A DNA stretch of 64,000 nt, taken from the NCBI GenBank assembly GCA_014529385.2, contig CM043963.1, positions 96,858,412-96,922,411 on the forward strand, given 5' to 3'. The position numbers and the translations under genes are program-made. The notes beneath the pieces were generated by a model that ran no database searches, was not told the DNA's origin, and saw nothing but the letters and a program-made list of their open reading frames with translations. Below, one piece after another: positions 11,582 through 23,400 of this stretch; position 1 is the stretch's first letter, and every line of letters starts with the position of its first letter. The stretch comes from Adiantum capillus-veneris. Lineage: Eukaryota > Streptophyta > Polypodiopsida > Polypodiales > Pteridaceae.

Positions 11582-12420
11582 TCATTTGGAGCGTCCAATC
11601 AGAGGCACCAAATCGTCCACTTCCTCCACATCTAAACAATTTGTATCCACATGTTCAAGATACCACTCAATTTTATTATTAGAGTGGGATTTATTCGCAA
11701 TTGCTTTATGGGTTTGAAAACAACCAAACATTTGCTCTAAATCTCGTGTAGCTATTTGTTCTAGCTTGTGCATTAGTCACATATTGCAAAAGACATACAC
11801 CAGATTTGCAACCTTTTGAGGAGTCGAGCGATTTCTTTTCTTAGTGTGTACGAAGGCAAAAGCTGACGAGTTTTTCTCACAACTTTCACTAGAGGTGGCC
11901 ACTAACAAGAATCTAATATCCATGTGTTGTAGATCCACATTGTTCCCACCATATTCTTTTCACCAAACAAGTGCACTCATTGTCTTAATTGCATCTATGT
12001 GCCATGGATCATTGAAAATTCCTTCTCTGTTGTTGTAAGCTATCTTATGTGTGTAAGACACTCTGCCATCTACATCCCCTAATAAACGTGCACACACTTT
12101 CTTAAATTTATTAATGACCTCATTATTAGAAGTTTGATTGTGCATTTGAAACTTTGGGTCGAGGGAAAAGCCTGTTCCATATAAAGGGGGGTGTAATTGA
12201 TCCCAATGTTTCTCAACAAAAGAGACCATCATGTTTTTTTATCGTACTACAAAGGACGTACTCTCTTTTATCTTGTGAATACCCTCATGCATGTACCAAT
12301 AAACCCGTAATGCATCTCGCTAGAAGTTGTAAAAGTCGCACACAAGAAGGTCTCCCAAGGCTCTCTTCAAAGTGGACAAGTGGAAATGAGACTATTTTAA
12401 GCCTACCTTGACTATACATA
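11582..12420 (-). pseudogene. hAT-superfamily transposase, C-terminal part
   Basis: On the minus strand a single frame runs from ~12232 to 11582 with two internal stops (after 'SALVW' and after 'VFCNM'). It shows the pattern of plant hAT transposases with a C-terminal dimerisation domain: 'HPPLYGTGFSLDPKF', then 'WKEYGG', 'SSESCEKNSSAF' and 'VHTKKRNRSTPQK' (relatives read SSxxCERNWSTF and IHTKKRNRL). More family-like sequence lies upstream in a shifted frame to ~12420. The N-terminal BED finger and the catalytic D residues are missing. Terminal repeats and an 8-bp target duplication were not found. Confidence 0.8.
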
Positions 12421-13255
12421 CCTAGGATTCCCAACTCATTTTCTCTCAGACCCCATAGTCAATCCTACTAGATTGTGAAATATACTTTCCTTTCAAAAAT
12501 TGCATGATTTGGACTCAGATTGCTCCTTTTCAGCAGGTTTTGTAGAATCAGCCATGGTGGGCCTGAATTAGGCTTTTTATCACCATCCCCAGAATCACAG
12601 AAGATTTAACCTAGTTATCCGTCTCTACTTCTTGATCATCATGGTCTCTTCTATTGCTCCATGTGGATTTGTTTGGAATTTATTTATTATATTTTACCTT
12701 ATTATTGAAATTAAAAGAAAATTAAAATCTCACTCCAAAAAAAAGAACCCCAATCCTAAATTTACCAAAACACATCTAATTTTAGTACCCAACCATATTT
12801 TTTGTGGATTTCTCCATTTCGATCACTTTTTTAACTAACAAAACACAAAAAGAGGAAAAATTGTAGTATTTTTGGGCTTTTCTAGCAGTCTTTATTTACA
12901 CCATTTACACACACACACGTAGGGATTATCATATTACATATCCCTATTGCAATTTCTTTTAAGTTCATTTTATTGTTTAGTAATAAAAATTCACACATTA
13001 ACATTCAAACACTTCAAAACGTTGCCTTTGTCCTTATTTGTTTTAAGTTTTAGGGTTCACATTGAGAATGCCTCCCCCCCTCCTTGACTGAGTCCTCTCG
13101 GATGATAGAGTATAGCCCGAGTTGTGCAGTGGATGGGTGACAAGATTGTGTCTATGCATGGCCAAGATTGGCCCTACCATTAATGTGGAAATCAATGCAT
13201 TTGAAAACACTATGCAGTGCAAGAGGTGGGTCTTGAGTAGTGTACTCAAGGCTTT
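12421..13255. other. AT-rich, mostly unassigned
   Basis: This is low-complexity AT-rich DNA with homopurine/homopyrimidine runs and a short (CA)n near 12910. From about 13040 it may still be the decayed 3' end of gypsy element B, but I cannot define its edge. Confidence 0.4.
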
Positions 13256-13749
13256 TCAATGGTGAAGCATCATGTTGATTACTTCTTTTGAAGAGAAAAT
13301 GCTATAGTAGTTGCACTCATTCTTTGCTAGTGCTAGGCACACTTTTTTCATCCAAGGTGTTGACATGAGTGGGCAATGTAGTGGGTGGTAAATCAATTGT
13401 TGAACAAGGATATGGTACACACTCATATTTAAGTACTCTTGGATTTTCTTGAAATGTCCATTTACAACTGGTCTGGTGGATGAGCTTGGCATCACATTTT
13501 TGCTTAGGTTTCCAAACCCATTGAGAGGGTATGAGGTGTATCTATTGTTGACTTGGATATCTATTGTTGCAGTTGATATTGAGGTGTAGCTAACAACATC
13601 TTCTTGGTGTTCCATAGTTGTTTAGGTATCCAAATGTGCCTAGGGGCATTGATGAGTGTTCTTTTAGGTATCTAGAAATCTCTGGTTCCATGCATGCCGG
13701 TGTTATGAGGATGGATTCAGTATTGAAGCGCAGACATAGGACTTGAGTT

Positions 13750-14150
13750 GGGAGCTTAGGAGGGTGGAGGTTAGCTTTCTATTCTTCACAGCTATGAGAA
13801 AAAGGGACTCTTAATTTGCCACCCTTGAGAGTTAATTCAAGAACTCTGTCATCCTAGTCTTGGATCACTTTGTAAGTGTGCATTTAATGAACTCCTAGCA
13901 TCATAGCTTTGTTCATATGCTCATCTAGAATAAAAATGAATGTGTGTGGGCACAAAAATCCATGCACAAAGACATTGAAATTGATCAGTCCCCATGTTGG
14001 TGTTTCCTCTTTATGCCATCCTTTGACTTGTGCTGTGCAATGTTCCAGTGGTTGGGTTCTTTCATTTTTGTACATTGTGTAGCTGATCGGTTTAAGTCGT
14101 GCCCCTGTATTAGCTAGTGCTTTGACTTTGAACCCATCCTCACCACTACG
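13750..14150 (-). pseudogene. Retropepsin-like segment downstream of integrase
   Basis: On the minus strand 'VKALANTGARLKPISYTMYK' resembles the active-site strand of retroviral-type aspartic proteases (usually DTGA; here NTGA, so the catalytic Asp is lost). It is followed ~70 residues later by 'AMMLGVHQMHTYKVIQDQD', like the second protease hallmark ILGxxWL. A stop follows 'LGVH' (the ORF ends at 13884) but the frame resumes. The position, after the integrase C-terminus rather than before RT, is unusual. The linker from integrase to this segment is also present at 28505-28790 (+). An alternative is the start of a second truncated element. Confidence 0.5.
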
Positions 14151-14329
14151 GTTATATGCATGTCCAATCCATCATGCCATTCCTCATTGATCTCTACCAC
14201 ATCATCTCCTAGGGGTTAAATCTGAAGGGTATTGAGGGGTAGAACTTGAGGGATTGGTCACCTTGCTGCTTTCCTTTTCAAAACTCGAATGCGTGCTTCC
14301 TCTTGGGCTTCCTCAATCACCTTATACCA

Positions 14330-14900
14330 TTTAAGCTTATGCTCCATTGCTACATGCATTCTTTGCAAAATTTTGTTAGTCAATGATAGATGATATCTAC
14401 GAAGATGACATATACTAATCAAGTTTTTCATTATCTCTCCATCTAAGGTAGCTAGTTTGATTGTACTACTTGGTGAAACATCCTAAACGACAAAAGGACC
14501 ATGTCCCTTTTCTTGAACTTGGGTATATGCTATTTCAAGGCATTAGGGAAAATATGGACCTCAAAAGGTCCCTTTAGGGTCAAAGATGCTTTTGGAATGT
14601 ATTCTCTACACCAATGAGAATGGGCTTGCCGACCAGGATCCCACCAATTTTTGGATTTTTTCAATTGTCCATAACTTGAGCATTTTACCTTTAAATTTGT
14701 CGGACAATAGTGCATTTGGATTTCATTGCCAATATATTTCCATAGATATGTTACATGATATGGTTTTGAGGTACATAGATATGGGATATCCATGCCCCCC
14801 CTTTTATGACCTATTAATGATTGAAATCTGATTAGTCGTTCTTACAAGGACCCTTTGGGGTTCATAGTTTTCTTAATGGAGTAAACTAGAACCAAATCCC
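14330..14900 (-). pseudogene. Gypsy B integrase C-terminal region
   Basis: Minus-strand pieces such as 'KGHGPFVV', 'TIKLATLDGE' and 'CHLRRYH' follow the usual end of gypsy integrases, where a GPF motif and a 'KLATLDG' strand precede a basic tail. The tail continues into an Ala/Glu/Arg-rich helix ('VIEEAQEEARIRVLKRKAA', ~14330). Several frame changes are present. The same segment recurs in part at 28380-28505 (same orientation) and 28510-28790 (opposite orientation). Confidence 0.65.
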
Positions 14901-15193
14901 CCTGTTTGAAATTTTTGTTAGCAAATCTGAGTCAAAAAACAGTTTATTTTTTTGTGCATAGATATGGGCAATGGTCGCTAATATATGGCCATCAAGTTGT
15001 TCCAAGTCTTGAGTCGTTCTAACAAGTCATGCCCTTTCCATTACAACTTGTGTTGTGCAACTTTGAGAGTGGGTTAAAAAAATTCCATGGATAGAATTGC
15101 ATCTAATTCATAGGCCAAGTTAAAGGGAGTTGTGTTCAAGGCTGTCTTGAATGAAATTGGATATGCCCACAAGGCTAAATGAAGATGCATATC

Positions 15194-15511
15194 CTAGTAT
15201 GCTCTACCTAAACTAACAATCTTGGTAAGTATAGAGCTTAGGATCTTGTTTGTCTGTACTACTGGATCGTTCACTTGAGGATGATAGGGTACGGATTTTT
15301 TAGGTATCACCATAAACTCTCTCAATAAATGTTCAATCAATTCATTAAGCAAATGCAAACCTCTAACACTTACAAGCTCAATAGGAATTACACACCTAGT
15401 GAGTATACATTTGTACATCAACGCATTTGTGGTTCTAGAATCCTTCTTCCTAGTGGCTCCTACCTTTATCCATTTGGTTAAGTAATTTGTGGCCACAATG
15501 ATATATTTCAC
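15194..15511 (-). pseudogene. Gypsy B integrase catalytic core
   Basis: This ~105-residue minus-strand frame begins 'MKYIIVATNYLTKWIKVGA', the typical strand after the first catalytic Asp (normally ...VATDYLTKWVEA; here N replaces D). It continues through the second conserved region ('VSVRGLHLLNEL', where relatives have SDRGxHF) to 'PYHPQVNDPVVQTNKILSSI', where relatives have 'YHPQxNGQAExTNK'. All three catalytic acids appear substituted, so the enzyme is dead. Integrase would insert the element's cDNA into the nucleus. Confidence 0.85.
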
Positions 15512-15888
15512 CTAAGGTTTGTATGCCAGTGGTTGTATTGGACCCATAAAGTCTATAGCCCTCTTAGAAAATTCATGTGCTACCATCATAGGTCTTAATG
15601 GAATACTACCAATTTTTGTCACAGCATCTTTGCTTGCACATGAATCACATTCTCACACAAATTATTTGGGATTGGCAAACAATGTTGTGCACAAGATGCC
15701 TGCCAAAAGTATAGCCTTGGTTGCGGTTTCATGAAATAAATGGCCTCTCATGAGACCCGCATTCCCTTGTTTGAGGACAAGAATATATTTCCTCTTTATT
15801 GGCACACAACCCAATCATTGCATAGTTGGCTGCTTTAGTCTCTATTGCTCTTCGTTTTCATTTACTCATATCTTCAAGGAATGTTCAG

Positions 15889-16340
15889 CTAGTCAAATGT
15901 TCCACTAAATATGTACTCCACTATGGTGTCATTGAAATTTGGAATGAGGTGGCATGGGGTATGGAGACAATTTTCCTTACATTGAGACCAACTATTCACG
16001 TAATCATGAATGTCTTTCTTCATGGTAGTCCACTCATGTTCCTCTAGGTTAATGCATAAAGAAAATTTTGATCTTTGTTTTTTTGACACAGTCTTCTAGC
16101 CAACAATTGATATAGGACAATTTGTTCTATCATTTGTGGTGTGATAGAAAGTGGTATTTGGGATTCTACTTGCACTATGGTCATTAGGGATACAAGATCT
16201 TTCAACCACCTAGGAATCATTTCCACAGAGAGAAGATCACCATGTGGTAAGTCATTGTCTACCCCTTTTGGTGCTTTCCTTGAGGTAATCCTTGATAGAT
16301 AATCCGCTCTTTGGTGCACGATTCCCTTTCTAACTACCAT
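15889..16340 (-). pseudogene. Gypsy B RNase H end and integrase zinc-binding region
   Basis: The frame at 16340-16044 includes 'HQRADYLSRI', the hinge that follows RNase H in gypsy polyproteins (usually HxxADxLSR). The next frame (16089-15889) has 'KKDIHDYVNSWSQCKEN', which matches the CxxC end of the integrase HHCC zinc finger in reduced form. A frameshift separates the two. Confidence 0.75.
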
Positions 16341-16526
16341 TGTGAAATCAAATTCAAGTAGTATGATAAACCACCCTATAATTTTTTTGGTATTTCATGG
16401 CTTGTTTACCAAATAGAGCAAGGCTTGATTGTCTATAGAAAAAACAAAGTTGCTAGCTAACAAGTAGTGTCTGAATTTCTTGATAGCACACACCATCCAA
16501 GACCCTCCCTTTCAGTGGTAGTGTAG

Positions 16527-16826
16527 TTATTTCTTGCTAGGTTTAGCTATTTTCTGGCATATGAGATAGGAAAAATCCATACTCCCTTCTCTTGGTTGAG
16601 GTAATATGCAACCAATAGCAAAACTTGAAGCATCCACATGCACATGGAACATTTTGTTCCAGTCTGGAGCTTTCAATATTGGAGTTGTGGTCAAAGCTTG
16701 TTTAAGATTTTGAAATGACACCTCGCATTCGTCTGTCCATTCAAAATGAGTGATAAGGCTATCAATAGGTTTGGCTATGATTGCATACGTGTAGATGAAT
16801 CTACGGTAATAGCTACAATTCCCCAT
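16527..16826 (-). pseudogene. Gypsy B RT connection and RNase H start
   Basis: 'CSYYRRFIYTYAIIAKPI' is the RT connection motif (FxxYYRRFI...) and 'HVHVDASSFAIGCILPQP' is the RNase H start with its first catalytic Asp, in a 99-residue minus-strand frame. It lies immediately downstream (minus sense) of the YMDD segment, after ~170 bp of frameshifted sequence. Confidence 0.88.
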
Positions 16827-17001
16827 AAAAACCTAAACTTCTCTCACGTTTGTTGGTCTAGCCATCTCAACAATTATTTCCACCTTCACCATGTCTGTGG
16901 CTATACCCCGATAATTTTGCCTTGTCTCATCATAAATACACATTTCTCAAGATTTAAACAATCCTATATAGATGGAATTTCTCAAAGAGATATTATAGAG
17001 G

Positions 17002-17214
17002 TTAAAAATGAGTCTCTCTCTTTGTAGAGTGCACACAAATATCATCCATGTATACTTCTAGGAAATGATGCATGTATTTCTTAAAAGCATGGATCATTAA
17101 GCTCTGGAATGTTGCTAGTGGATTGGTCAGTCCAAAAGGCATGACCCTAGAAGAAAACATTCCCCATTCCTTGGTGAAATCCATTTTATGTTGAGCCTTG
17201 GGATCTATGGTCAA
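17002..17214 (-). pseudogene. Gypsy B reverse transcriptase, YMDD segment
   Basis: A 70-residue minus-strand frame contains 'RVMPFGLTNPLATFQSLM' and 'FLEVYMDDICVHS'. YMDD holds the two catalytic aspartates of reverse transcriptase and is intact here. The N-terminal half of the RT is on the other side of the 765-bp insertion. Confidence 0.92.
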
Positions 17215-17226
17215 TTGATTGTAACC

Positions 17227-17991
17227 CTGGGGGATTCACTATATATACAAAACGGGATGCCACCTACGAGTGAACAACTTTGATAAAACCCCTATATACG
17301 ACTCATATTAGGGAATATGGCCCCCCTTTCTACGCTTATACAAAAGTCAATGCAAAAAATATAATACCCCTATCTTACATATAAAATTTAGGTCTCACAT
17401 GATCTAACTAAGTAAAACTAGTCAAAGAGCATGTAGCATAGTGACTGACAATGTACTAAGGAACCACTTTTGTTCATAACTAGATGTACCCTCAATGTGT
17501 TTTAGTTTGACTTTCAAACTATGTGCCCATTCAGCCTACACTCTAGCTACTCGTCCAATTTTGACCCATCTAAATTACTCAAAAAACATGGTTGTAAATT
17601 TGTGTTAGGTTCTCCATGTAAATTTGCATCTATACAAAGTCTTTATAGCTTTCATTCCTCAACAAATGAACTATAATAACAAAACAAGCAAATAATACTT
17701 ACAAAGCAGTGTTGGTTCTTGCATGTATCTTGGTAGCTATAATCTCACAAGTTTGAGGAAAGACTCTTTTGGGAAGCCATGATTTTCAAACACAAAAAAT
17801 TCCTTTCATTTTCTCCTTTTCTCACTTCCCCTCGGCCCCCCCAAATATGATACCCCCTCCCTTATTTTTACACTTAGGAGATAAATTATTGGGGGCCTAC
17901 CCCTAACTTATACGCTTATGTAATTTGTAAAAAAACCCCCCTCCCTTGCACTTACGTGGTGCGGTAAGTTTTCCATGGTGAATCCCCGGGG
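17227..17991. mobile_element. 765-bp inverted-repeat element, possibly hAT-like MITE
   Basis: The element interrupts the gypsy RT precisely. It is flanked by the 8-bp direct repeat TTGTAACC (17219-17226 and 17992-17999). Its ends form an imperfect inverted repeat centred on GGGGATTCAC (left CTGGGGGATTCACTAT; right complement CCCCGGGGATTCACCAT). It holds no open frame of note and is rich in C-runs alternating with 'TACGCTTATA'-like motifs. An 8-bp duplication is typical of hAT elements, but the ends do not match the best-known hAT terminal consensus, so the superfamily is tentative. Confidence 0.75.
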
Positions 17992-18119
17992 TTGTAACCA
18001 GAGAATCTATCCAAGAAACTATATGCCTCTTTGCAGTTACTCATTCTAGAACATGCTTTGTTATAGGAAGAAGATAGGTATCTGGTGGTTTCATTCACCT
18101 TCTTGAGATACAAACGCTT

Positions 18120-18430
18120 GGAGTTTTCCATTCTTTTCTTGCACCACCACATTAGGTGATATCCAGCCAGTGTGTTCTATTTCATAGATGAACTCAGTCT
18201 CCTTGAGCTTCTCAATCTCTTCCTTGATCTTCTTAGCAAATGTCTCACTTTAAGTGTATGGTCTTTGTCTGCTCGGCTTAGCTTCATCTCTCATAGGGAT
18301 AGTATGCTGACATATTGCAGGATCCACTCCCTTGAGATCTGTATAGGACCAGGAAAAAACATCCCTATACTCCTTCAACGTTTGAATGAGGGTCACTTCC
18401 TCCTATTGCGATAGATCTGTAGCTATGCAT
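18120..18430 (-). pseudogene. Gypsy B reverse transcriptase, N-terminal part
   Basis: The minus strand reads 'EYRDVFSWSYTDLKGVDP', 'CQHTIPMRDEAKPSRQRPYT', 'KKIKEEIEKLKETEFIYEIE' and 'WISPNVVVQEKNGKL', with one stop after RPYT. This matches the start of plant gypsy reverse transcriptases (xVFAWSYxDL..., RPY, VxPKKNGKxR). Upstream sequence to 18699 is coding-like but was not assigned. Confidence 0.85.
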
Positions 18431-18699
18431 GCTTGTTTTGACTCTTCTCACAACTCCCCATGGTCGATCCGTTTGGCATTCTCAGATTACTGATTCTTTT
18501 GGTTTTTGCAATGATTTCTCTACAATGATTAGTTGATCTTACAAAGTGTACTTTTTGTAATGAGATGGAACACTGTTTTCTTTTGGTTTATCTCTTTTTG
18601 ACTCCATCTCCGTGGTGGAGACTTCTTTAAAGTTCAATGTTAGCTCCTTATATTTTTCATTGTGTTCAATTTCTATCATTGGAGATTTTTTCTCCTTTA

Positions 18700-20031
18700 G
18701 CACTAGAATGGTAACATAACACTTTTATGTCCTTGGACACTTTTGTGTCCTGTTAAGTGACCATTTTGCTTGAATTATTTGAAGAGTATGAAAATGAATT
18801 TTTAGGTGCTATATATCCACAAAGTTGCCTTATGAGCTGAAAAAAACTTGACATTTTTTTTGGAGTATCGATTTAACCACTAATTTTACTCTTGCACAAC
18901 ATTTTTGAATCTAAACTGTGTGAAAAAACAGGTCCTATTTTTGGCTTTTTTTTTCATTTTTCGCAACTATACCACTCTAAACTTCATGTTTAGACTGCTA
19001 GAGGATAAGCCTTCATAGCTCTGAACATGTTTTGATGCTTGTAGGGAGAGTTAAGTGTTAAAACTGAAAGATATGACCAACTTACAAGAATTGCATAATC
19101 CTGTTTTTTGGCCAAAATTAGCACTTTTATGATTTTTTTGGTGGCTTTCTTGATACCCAAATTCAATTTTGATCATGTAAGTGTAATGTATAGCATAAAG
19201 CTAATCTTCCTTGAGTTTTGGGGGACCTAATATGCTATATAGCATAGTATATGATGATGGTTGAGTTTTTTGATTGTTGAAGAATACGAGACATTTTAGA
19301 GTAACAAGTATAACTTTCTCAATATTGCTAGTTTCTTAGGCCAATTGTGTGTATTTTGTAGGTAGTAACCATATCTAATCATAAACTACAAACTTGGATA
19401 AATATTGAGTAGTTTCTATGGGGATCTAGAGGTCATAATGCTAAACCCAGTTTATTCATGTTTGCTATATTTAGCACTTTATCATTGCCCCCAAGGTTCC
19501 ACTTAGTAAGAGATCCATTATTATTTTTACATGCTCCATGGCTCCTTTTGAACCCAAAGGCCCAAAGGTAACTAAGAAAACATGTATATAGTATCTGTAT
19601 TGAGCGTGACTATAGAAACTTTGATGATAGATCCGCAGAATGGAAAAAATGCAACTTTTTTGTACCTATTTTTTTGCCCAAAAAAAATTTGGTGAGGTAA
19701 AAGCAACCATACGTTTTGATCACCAACCCATTGAAGTTAATGGGGCATTTTATCTCTTGTCCTACAAAAATCCCCACTCTTATTTATATGCAATCAACCG
19801 TAAGAAATTGTTGTTTTGGGCAAAATGCAATGGTCATCAACTTTGGAGGCTTGTAGTGACCAAGGGATGAGAAATCTTACAAGTTTCTCATTTTTCCCAT
19901 ATGTAGTAGTCCTTGAACTATAAGCTCATGAAAGGGTTTTTCAAAATGAGTGGATCTACTATGGTTTTGGATTTTTTTTCCAAAACCCTGAAAGGACACT
20001 TTTATGTCCTGTTAGGTTACCATTCTAGTGC
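18700..20031. mobile_element. 1332-bp inverted-repeat element flanked by TA
   Basis: The ends form a near-perfect inverted repeat, GCACTAGAATGGTAAC followed by A or C and then TAACA. It is flanked on each side by TA (18698-18699, 20032-20033). Next to both ends lie copies of 'ACACTTTTATGTCC' in opposite senses. No transposase was seen; a 76-codon frame at 19640-19870 resembles nothing known. The terminal CACTA suggested En/Spm, but the 3-bp flanks do not match, whereas TA does, as in Tc1/mariner-type elements. Confidence 0.75.
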
Positions 20032-20127
20032 TAATTAGTCGTGTTAGGTTTACCCTTTTTTTTTTTTTGGGTTCATTGATCAGAGTTTTTCATGTCTGGA
20101 TATCATCGTGTTATCTTGTCCTTTATG

Positions 20128-20419
20128 TGTTGAGATGTCGAGCGCTACATCTTGAGCTGGCATTTACTAACTCGCGCGTTAGGTGACTGACACGGAGGAT
20201 CTCTGCCAGTGATTCTATAGCTGGACTACACTTATAGTGCCAGCCTAGTATGCTTCTAGCGTGTTCACACTTAGTGACCGCATGTACATATGTGCTACTT
20301 CTCAGCTTTAACACTTAGTCATTTTGTACTCTTTTTTCTGTGCGAGGAAGAAGAAGCTTTCCATCTCTGTGTGCTGTGTGCTTGTGTTGTGTAGCGCTCT
20401 TGCATTCTCTTTCTTTACA
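20128..20419 (+). repeat. 5' LTR of the copia element
   Basis: It is 292 bp long and starts TGTTGAGATG. Compared with the 321-bp 3' LTR it lacks ~29 bp after 'GAGCTGGCAT'; the missing segment is bordered by CAT in the longer copy, which suggests a small deletion between short direct repeats. Several substitutions also separate the two LTRs. Confidence 0.93.
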
Positions 20420-20431
20420 TGGTATTAGAGC
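20420..20431 (+). other. Primer-binding site of the copia element
   Basis: TGGTATTAGAGC abuts the 5' LTR. It is the initiator-Met tRNA primer site with one C-to-T change. Confidence 0.9.
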
Positions 20432-23400
20432 CTGGTGCAGGAAAGAGAGGCTAAGAAAGCAAGAGCATCACAATCCCTTCGTTCGCAATCCACGACCAAA
20501 TGCCAAATTTTGGGGGTTTTTTCGTAAAATTTTCTGAACAGGTCTCCAAAGTGCAGTACAGAGAGATTTACTGTACAAGTACAATGGTTGTATGTACGCT
20601 TGATTGTGGACACTCGTTGACTGTAGAAAGAGTTACAGGTACCATGATAGCAGGTTCAACAGATTTGCAGGTTTTTGCAGATTCGAGCTATTTTGTCTTA
20701 CTGCTTCAAGATGTTTGACGGTTTCAGTCAGATTGTTACTGAGAAGCTTGAGAAAAATAACTACCCTGCATGGAAGTTCAGAATAACAAATTTCCTAAAA
20801 GGAAAAGGTTATTGGGACTATGTAGAAGGAGACAATGAAAAGGAACCAGAGATTCCCGAGGCAAATGCTACAGTAGAACAAAGAAAATCTTTGAGGGAGT
20901 GGCAACAAGGCCAGAGCAAAGTGATGTATTGGCTTTCTATGAGCATCACAGATGGCATGATGGGCTATCTATAGGATGCTGAAACCCCCGCCATTGCATG
21001 GAAAAACTTAGGCAGAGTGTTTGAGGTGAACACCAAGGCCAGGAAGCTTCAACTAAAGTCGGAGCTAAATCAGGTTAAGAGGAACAACCTCTCCATCAAT
21101 GATTATGACTTGAAGATCAAGAGTATCATTGAGGCTCTTGGATCTATTAAAGTCTCAGTGGAAGACGATGACATTGTCCGTGCCTACTTGGATGGCCTAG
21201 GAGATGAGTATGTACATTTCAGGTCTTCCATGAATACAAGAGACGACATCCCCGTGTTCCAAGATTTGATTTCTATGCTTATTCTTGAGGAGAAGAACCT
21301 TGAAACATCTTCTTCTCATGGCAGAAATAATTCTGAATAGGTCTTCTATTCTAACTCCAACAGAGGTAGAGGTAGATGTCGTGGTCGAGGCCCAAGTGGT
21401 TGCAGGGGCCAATTTCGAGAAGGTCAATCAAACCAAAACAATACAGGCGGCAATGGAAACCAGTCTCAAGGTAGGGGGAGTCAAAGAGGTCGTGGTGCAG
21501 GATCAAGTAGGCAGCAACATACTGCAAATAGCAGAGAATGTTGGAATTGTGGTGAAAGAGGTCACATGTCACGTGACTGTCCAAAGGGAAAAGCAAGTGG
21601 AAAGAGAGAACAGGGCAACTATGCATCTACTAGCAGAGATGCAGATGACAGCAAAAGCGAGTGCATGTTTGTTATGTAGCATGTAATGAATACAATGACT
21701 GCGGAGAATTCCACCCAAGATGATGTTTGGTATGTGGATTCAGGTGCCTCTAATCACATGACGTCTCGTGGAGAGTGGTTTAAAGATATGCGCAAACCAG
21801 ATGTGTCAGGCTATGTGCAGAGAGGAGATGACACAGCTCACCCCATTGCTCATGTAGGGGACATACCTCTAAATACAAAGAGTGGGAAATCAAAGTACTT
21901 AGCAGATGTACTTCATGTCCCAAACATTACAAAGAATCTTGTTTCTGTTGGACAAATGGTTGAGTAGGGTTTGCAGGTTCGCTGCAATCCAAATGGATGT
22001 TATGTAGAAGATTTCCAGAATGGCTGTAAGCTTATAACATAGGGCAAATGTGTGGGCAGAATGTTTACGCTGAATGTAGAAATGCCTCAGGTAAAAGATG
22101 CATTATTTGCACAGGGCACAGGTGTTGTGGCTGATGTTGACATTTGGCACAAACGCATTGGCCATGTCAATGAGCAGAGATTGCGTAGCATGCAAACAAA
22201 ACAGATTGTAAAAGGTTTGCCCAAATTCAAGGTGGATGGTATGCATAAAGTGTGTGCAGCATGCCAGTTTGGAAAACAGTCAAAGGGCTCATTTCCACAT
22301 GAGCCCAATGTATGTAAAAAGCCACTTGAGGTGGTGCACATAGATGTTTGGGGTCCAACCGATACTGCAAGTATACATGGTTGCAGGTATTATGTCTCTT
22401 TCATTGATGACCATACAAAGAAAGTATGGGTCTACTTCATGCGTAACAAAAGTGAAGTGTTTGGTCACTTTCAGGACTTCAAAGTCATGATTGAGAAGGA
22501 GACAGATATGAAAATCAAGACATTGAGGTCAGATGGAGGGGGAGAGTACTTCTCCAATGATTTTTCAGATTTTCTGCGAATGCATGGTATACGCAGGCAG
22601 TTTACATGCAGATATACTCCACAACAGAATGGGATCATAGAAAGGAAAAACAGGCACATTGCAGAGGTTGCACGTGCATTGATGAATGAGAAGAACATGC
22701 CTCATCATTTCTGGGCTGAAGCTGTAAATACAGCTGTGTACATTATGAACAAGACACCTACAGCTACGGTGCATGATGTAACACCTGAGGAAAATTTTAC
22801 AGGTACAAAGCCTGATTTGGCACACTTGAAAGTGTTTGGCTGCATAGCTTACGTGCATGTACCAGATGAGTTGCGTAGGAAATTGGATCCAAAAGCAGAG
22901 AAATGCATTCTTGTGGGATATTCCCTTGAACAAAAGGGGTACAGGTGCTACAATCCTACTACATGAGAATTACGAGTGAGCAGAGATGTAGTCTTTGATG
23001 AGATGAGCAGCTGGTACAGTAATGCACATGGCACTATTGGGGCTGATGTAAAAGATGATGTGGTTGTACAAAATGTGAGGCCACAGTCTCACAGGTTTTG
23101 AGTGGACCACAAGAGTCCTCTTCTCGTGGCTCTGTTGAGAAGCCATGGAATGGTAGACTACGTACGCAAGTTACTCCACCAGCAGGTACAAGGAATGTAT
23201 CACGAAAAGGAAAGGAAAAGGTTGATGAACCTCCCTTTATGGCTGATGCATCATTAGGCTTGTCACATATAGACATGGATTCAGATGGCTTCGAACAAAG
23301 TCTTGATGAGGAATTTGGAATTCCGGTTGTCAGGACACCTAGTGTAAGGAAAGTACAAGAAGATGCTAGAGGGCAAAGGAGTGACCCAGGACCGCGCAGA

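Larger units (their letters stand above)
13256..18699 (-). mobile_element. Ty3/gypsy element B, degenerate, minus strand
   Basis: Read on the minus strand from 18430 to 13600, the order is reverse transcriptase, RNase H, integrase (zinc, core and C-terminal domains), and then a retropepsin-like segment. RT before integrase marks Ty3/gypsy. A 765-bp inverted-repeat element (17227-17991) splits the RT; removing it with one TTGTAACC copy rejoins the motif 'FSGYNQLTID'. Upstream of the RT the element is interrupted at 18700 by another inverted-repeat element. LTRs were not identified. Related scraps lie at 28380-28790 and 50446-50520. Confidence 0.85.

Noticed and set aside
18700-20031. CACTA (En/Spm) transposon
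   Set aside because: The ends contain CACTA, but the 3-bp flanks differ (TAG and CTA). TA flanks fit better with a terminal G added.
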